Shown here: positions 6,746 through 8,310 of the stretch, piece by piece
Position numbering within the stretch: position 1 is the first letter of the stretch
How the letters are laid out: the number at the start of each line of letters is the position of its first letter
Position numbers and translations under genes: made by a program
Notes under the pieces: model-generated
The model's input: only the letters and a program-made list of their open reading frames with translations
Databases searched by the model: none
What the model was told of the DNA's origin: nothing
Origin: Caldisphaera sp046536515
GTDB lineage: Archaea > Thermoproteota > Thermoprotei_A > Sulfolobales > Acidilobaceae
Length of the DNA: 8,310 bases
Direction of reading: 5' to 3'
Assembly: GCF_046536515.1 (NCBI RefSeq)
Contig: NZ_JAWDMQ010000054.1
Coordinates: forward strand, 1 to 8,310

Positions 6746-6796
6746 GGCCTTCATTGTGATTAATAGTTACTTTTAATGACTATTAATCACAAGGCC
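6746..6796. repeat. Left-end hairpin of the second element
   Basis: A perfect 14-base inverted repeat, TTGTGATTAATAGT (6754-6767) with ACTATTAATCACAA (6779-6792), has an 11-base loop. It is extended outside by GGCC (6746-6749) with GGCC (6793-6796) across a four-base TTCA bulge. It starts about five bases from the inferred left boundary, where Y1-type elements carry the subterminal hairpin bound by their transposase. No equal hairpin is seen at the right end. Confidence 0.7.
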
Positions 6797-6816
6797 TCAT
6801 CACTCTTCTTCTCCTC

Positions 6817-6942
6817 CCCACGCCTAGGTTAGGGAGTATGGACTCCCAGCCACGACGTGGGAAGTTTCATTGGGTGCCTTCCTCCACCTCTCGACTGCTC
6901 ATTGACTTCATTGTGGCACCTTCCGATTTAATGACAACGGAA
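6817..6942. other. G+C-rich chain of stem-loops, possible non-coding RNA
   Basis: Several short perfect stems follow one another: CCCACG/CGTGGG (6817-6822 with 6856-6861) enclosing GGGAGT/ACTCCC with a four-base loop (6832-6847); GGTGCC/GGCACC (6873-6878 with 6915-6920); and, directly adjoining, TTCCG/CGGAA (6921-6925 with 6938-6942). GGAAG/CTTCC (6860-6864 with 6878-6882) would compete with these. The stretch is clearly richer in G+C than its surroundings and shows no convincing protein. It could be a structured RNA, possibly working with the TnpB-related protein, or single-strand DNA structure for transposition. Neither strand is proven to be transcribed. Confidence 0.4.
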
Positions 6943-6945
6943 AAG

Positions 6946-6954
6946 TTTATAAAT
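6946..6954 (+). promoter_or_regulatory. Strong TATA box, leaderless promoter of the 54-residue gene
   Basis: TTTATAAAT lies 20 bases before the ATG at 6975, preceded by purine-rich GGAAAAG as expected of a BRE. The predicted start falls on or next to the ATG. The box is nearly symmetric, and on the minus strand reads ATTTATAAAC, so it could also fire leftward through the stem-loop chain. Confidence 0.6.
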
Positions 6955-6974
6955 TTTTCTGTAATTAATATCAT

Positions 6975-7139
6975 ATGGTTCAAGTTACATTTCACTCAAA
7001 AATATCATCAATGGCTCATGACAAATATGGAGACCCAAAATACGCAATATATGTTCCAAAGAGCGTTCATGAGAAGATTAAGGGCTTATTAGACAGAGAG
7101 GAGATTGTAGTTGTTATCCTACCAGATGATGAGGAATAA
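6975..7139 (+). CDS. 54-residue AbrB-like small protein of the second element
   Basis: The sequence MVQVTFHSKISSM...KYAIYVPKSVHEKIKGLLDREEIVVVILPDDEE is a plausible real gene. It has a promoter box placed for leaderless translation, a stop four bases before the next ATG, and protein-like composition with an acidic tail. The part from about residue 22 (YAIYVPKSVHEKI...REEIVVVIL) resembles the 'v.IPk.v...lgi..Gd.v.v.v' half of AbrB/SpoVT-type swapped-hairpin DNA-binding domains, which occur in antitoxins and transcription regulators. If so, it may repress the element or help the TnpB-related protein. The likeness is short and could be coincidence. I do not recognise a named family. Confidence 0.65.
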   Translation: MVQVTFHSKISSMAHDKYGDPKYAIYVPKSVHEKIKGLLDREEIVVVILPDDEE

Positions 7140-7143
7140 GCTT

Positions 7144-8149
7144 ATGGGCTCTAAGGAAGCAATTGATAACTTCCAATTTGTTACACGGAAAATAGAGTTT
7201 GATGAGTTAGATAAGGTAACTAGAATTGCTTATTATTACTCAAAGGGTGTAAAGGCTGGAATTAACCTATAAGGAGTTTCCCTAAACGATGCTGTTAAGG
7301 AGTTGTATAAGATCATTCCTTACTCCTTTTATGCTGAAACTGCTTATAAACAAGCCTTAGCATTGGTTGAGAATAAAGGGAGTAAGATTGAGATTAGAAA
7401 GAAGTGGATCGCTTGTAGGGGGAATAAAAGCGATAAAGGCAATAGGGGGATAAAATTTCACGTTTTAGAAGACCACGTGTTAATTAAGGTTAAAGACCCT
7501 TGGGGTAAGTGGATTTATGGGAGAGCTTATTTTGGCAGGGAGTACTTACCACTACTTCATGAGTTAGAAGAGTTATCTAAAAGAAAGGTGGAGGGTTATG
7601 GTGCAGTAATTTCCTTAAAGGAAAAACCAATGATTCACCTTCAAATCCCACTCTGGTTGTACTTAAAGTACTTCTCTTCACCAAAACCTAATGGCTATGG
7701 TTTGTTTGCTGGTTTTGATTTGAATAGTGATAGGTTGAACGCTGTTGTAATTAACAAGGAGGGTAAAATTATTACTTTGAAAACTTGGTGGTATTCTGAA
7801 GTTGTTTCCCACGGTTTTTCTAAAAGCTATGGCTTTGAGGTTAAACGCTCTTTTACAAGCCCTTAGTTTCCTATCAAAGGTTGGCGTTGATTATGTAGCT
7901 TTAGAGGATTTATTTCTAGTTAAGAGGAGGAAGTTCACCACGAGTAAAAGCGGTAATAGGAAGATAACGCGTTTTGCTAAGAAGCATTTGCTAATCCACG
8001 GTGTTATTAAATCTTTAAGGTTGGGTTTTAACGTTATTCTAGTTAATCCAAAGGGTACTACCAACTCGGAAGAGCATGAAAAGGTAGTGAGGGAGAAGGG
8101 TTTTGATAGGCATACAGCCTCGGCTTACTTAATAGCATTAAGGGATTAG
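7144..8149 (+). pseudogene. TnpB-related RuvC-type protein without zinc ribbon; one stop codon, one frameshift
   Basis: The gene opens at ATG 7144, four bases after the small gene, with GAGG at 7131-7134. It runs 42 codons (MGSKEAIDNF...KGVKAGINL) to a TAA at 7270-7272, continues in the same frame (GVSLNDAVKELYKIIPYSFY...) to about 7822, then shifts by one base at the AAAA run 7822-7825. Dropping one A gives GFSKAMALRLNALLQ, which leads into the second half. The repaired protein has about 334 residues. The RuvC acids are all present: D in AGFDLNSD (7717), E in VALEDL (7904), D in GFDRHTASAYLIA (8105). No C-x2-C zinc ribbon lies between the last two. This matches proteins usually annotated as TnpB-related IS200/IS605 accessory proteins. 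Confidence 0.8.
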
Positions 8150-8189
8150 AAGTAATTAAAAATAACTAGTAATTACGTAAAAATGTTAC
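8150..8189. other. A+T-rich right end of the second element
   Basis: The 40 bases between the stop of the TnpB-related gene and resumed hyuB sequence contain the direct repeat AGTAATTA (8151-8158 and 8168-8175) and the small inverted repeat GTAATT/AATTAC (8152-8157 with 8171-8176). The last four bases are TTAC. This is a candidate right-end recognition region, but the stem is weak. Confidence 0.4.
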
Positions 8190-8310
8190 AGACCAAACGG
8201 AGATGGTGTTTCTGGTGTGCATACTAATATGACGAATACAATGAATACCCCAATAGAAATAACAGAATCTACTTATCCAATGTTTTTCACCTCATATAAA
8301 ATAAGGGAAG
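8190..8310 (+). pseudogene. hyuB: Hydantoinase B (hyuB) fragment, resumed after the insertion, open at the window end
   Basis: The frame reads RPNGDGVSGVHTNMTNTMNT, then PIEITESTYPMFFTSYKIRE, and leaves the window open. This is the hyuB block following the YYETIGGG.GAR segment: family members have 'DG..GVH.HMTNT.NTP.E..E..YP.....Y..R..SGG'. It continues the fragment at 6661-6741 directly if the element between is removed, with no residue lost or gained. The downstream part was evidently intact at this point, so inactivation of hyuB comes from the insertion and from loss of its upstream part. Confidence 0.85.

Larger units (their letters stand above)
6742..8189 (+). mobile_element. About 1.45-kb insertion element with a small AbrB-like protein and a TnpB-related gene
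   Basis: The boundaries come from the split hyuB gene: deleting 6742-8189 joins GGTGCTAGA to CCAAACGGAGAT and restores an in-frame GARPNGD. The exact cut is ambiguous by the three bases AGA (6739-6741 and 8190-8192), which are either a three-base duplication or shared sequence. No terminal inverted repeats are seen, in keeping with IS200/IS605-type ends. Order inside: a large hairpin near the left end, a chain of G+C-rich stem-loops, a TATA box, a 54-residue gene, a broken TnpB-related gene, and an A+T-rich right end closing with TTAC. There is no tnpA, so movement would need a transposase elsewhere. Confidence 0.8.

Noticed and set aside
6838..7092. Plus-strand frame of 84 residues over the stem-loop segment
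   Set aside because: It crosses the promoter box and the start of the better-supported 54-residue gene in another phase, and its composition is not protein-like in the G+C-rich part.
7303..8149. Two separate genes starting at 7303 and 7802
   Set aside because: Upstream codons to 7144 and the shared RuvC architecture show they are pieces of one broken gene; those starts are only the first start codons after the lesions.

Overview
The window looks like archaeal DNA from a thermoacidophilic crenarchaeon, most likely of the order Sulfolobales. Supporting points are A+T-rich coding sequence, TATA boxes of the TTTATAAA type about 25-30 bases before starts, leaderless or very short-leader starts, T-rich intergenic runs, a TnpB of the type common in Sulfolobales IS elements, and catabolic genes (family 5 solute-binding protein, amidase, hydantoinase B). 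Genus cannot be fixed from the sequence, and a Thermoplasmatales source for some catabolic genes is not excluded.

Left part (1 to about 1050): visibly richer in G+C than what follows. It holds a degraded IS605-type right-end motif (52-74), the last two membrane helices of a broken MFS-type transporter (227-463, +), and an intact-looking five-helix CcdC-like/DUF1453 membrane protein (441-923, -) that runs convergently into it.

Middle (about 1055-5106): much more A+T-rich. It starts abruptly inside a peptide-type solute-binding protein whose signal peptide and N-terminus are missing (1055-2923, +). A TTG-started amidase-signature enzyme with its Lys-Ser-Ser triad follows (3001-4245, +). A convergent crotonase-fold protein without the two hydratase glutamates comes next (4348-5106, -). 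A perfect 19-base palindrome separates the two convergent genes.

Right part (about 5195-8310): two nested or adjacent mobile elements in a broken hydantoinase B gene. The first carries a full-length TnpB (5239-6609, +) and a structured right end (6590-6657) that ends where hyuB coding sequence begins (6661). The second, about 1.45 kb (6742-8189), splits hyuB exactly between codons. Removing it joins ...GGGSGAR to PNGDGVSGVH... in frame. This second element has a large left-end hairpin, a G+C-rich chain of stem-loops, a strong TATA box, a 54-residue AbrB-like small protein (6975-7139), and a TnpB-related RuvC protein without a zinc finger (7144-8149). The last is broken by one stop codon and one single-base frameshift.

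Functionally the resident genes suggest uptake and hydrolysis of peptides or (cyclic) amides, but insertion and rearrangement have decayed the locus: the binding protein and hyuB are both broken. The most interesting item is the second element, whose boundaries can be read to within three bases and whose content (structured non-coding segment, small protein, zinc-finger-less TnpB relative, no visible TnpA) does not match a textbook IS.
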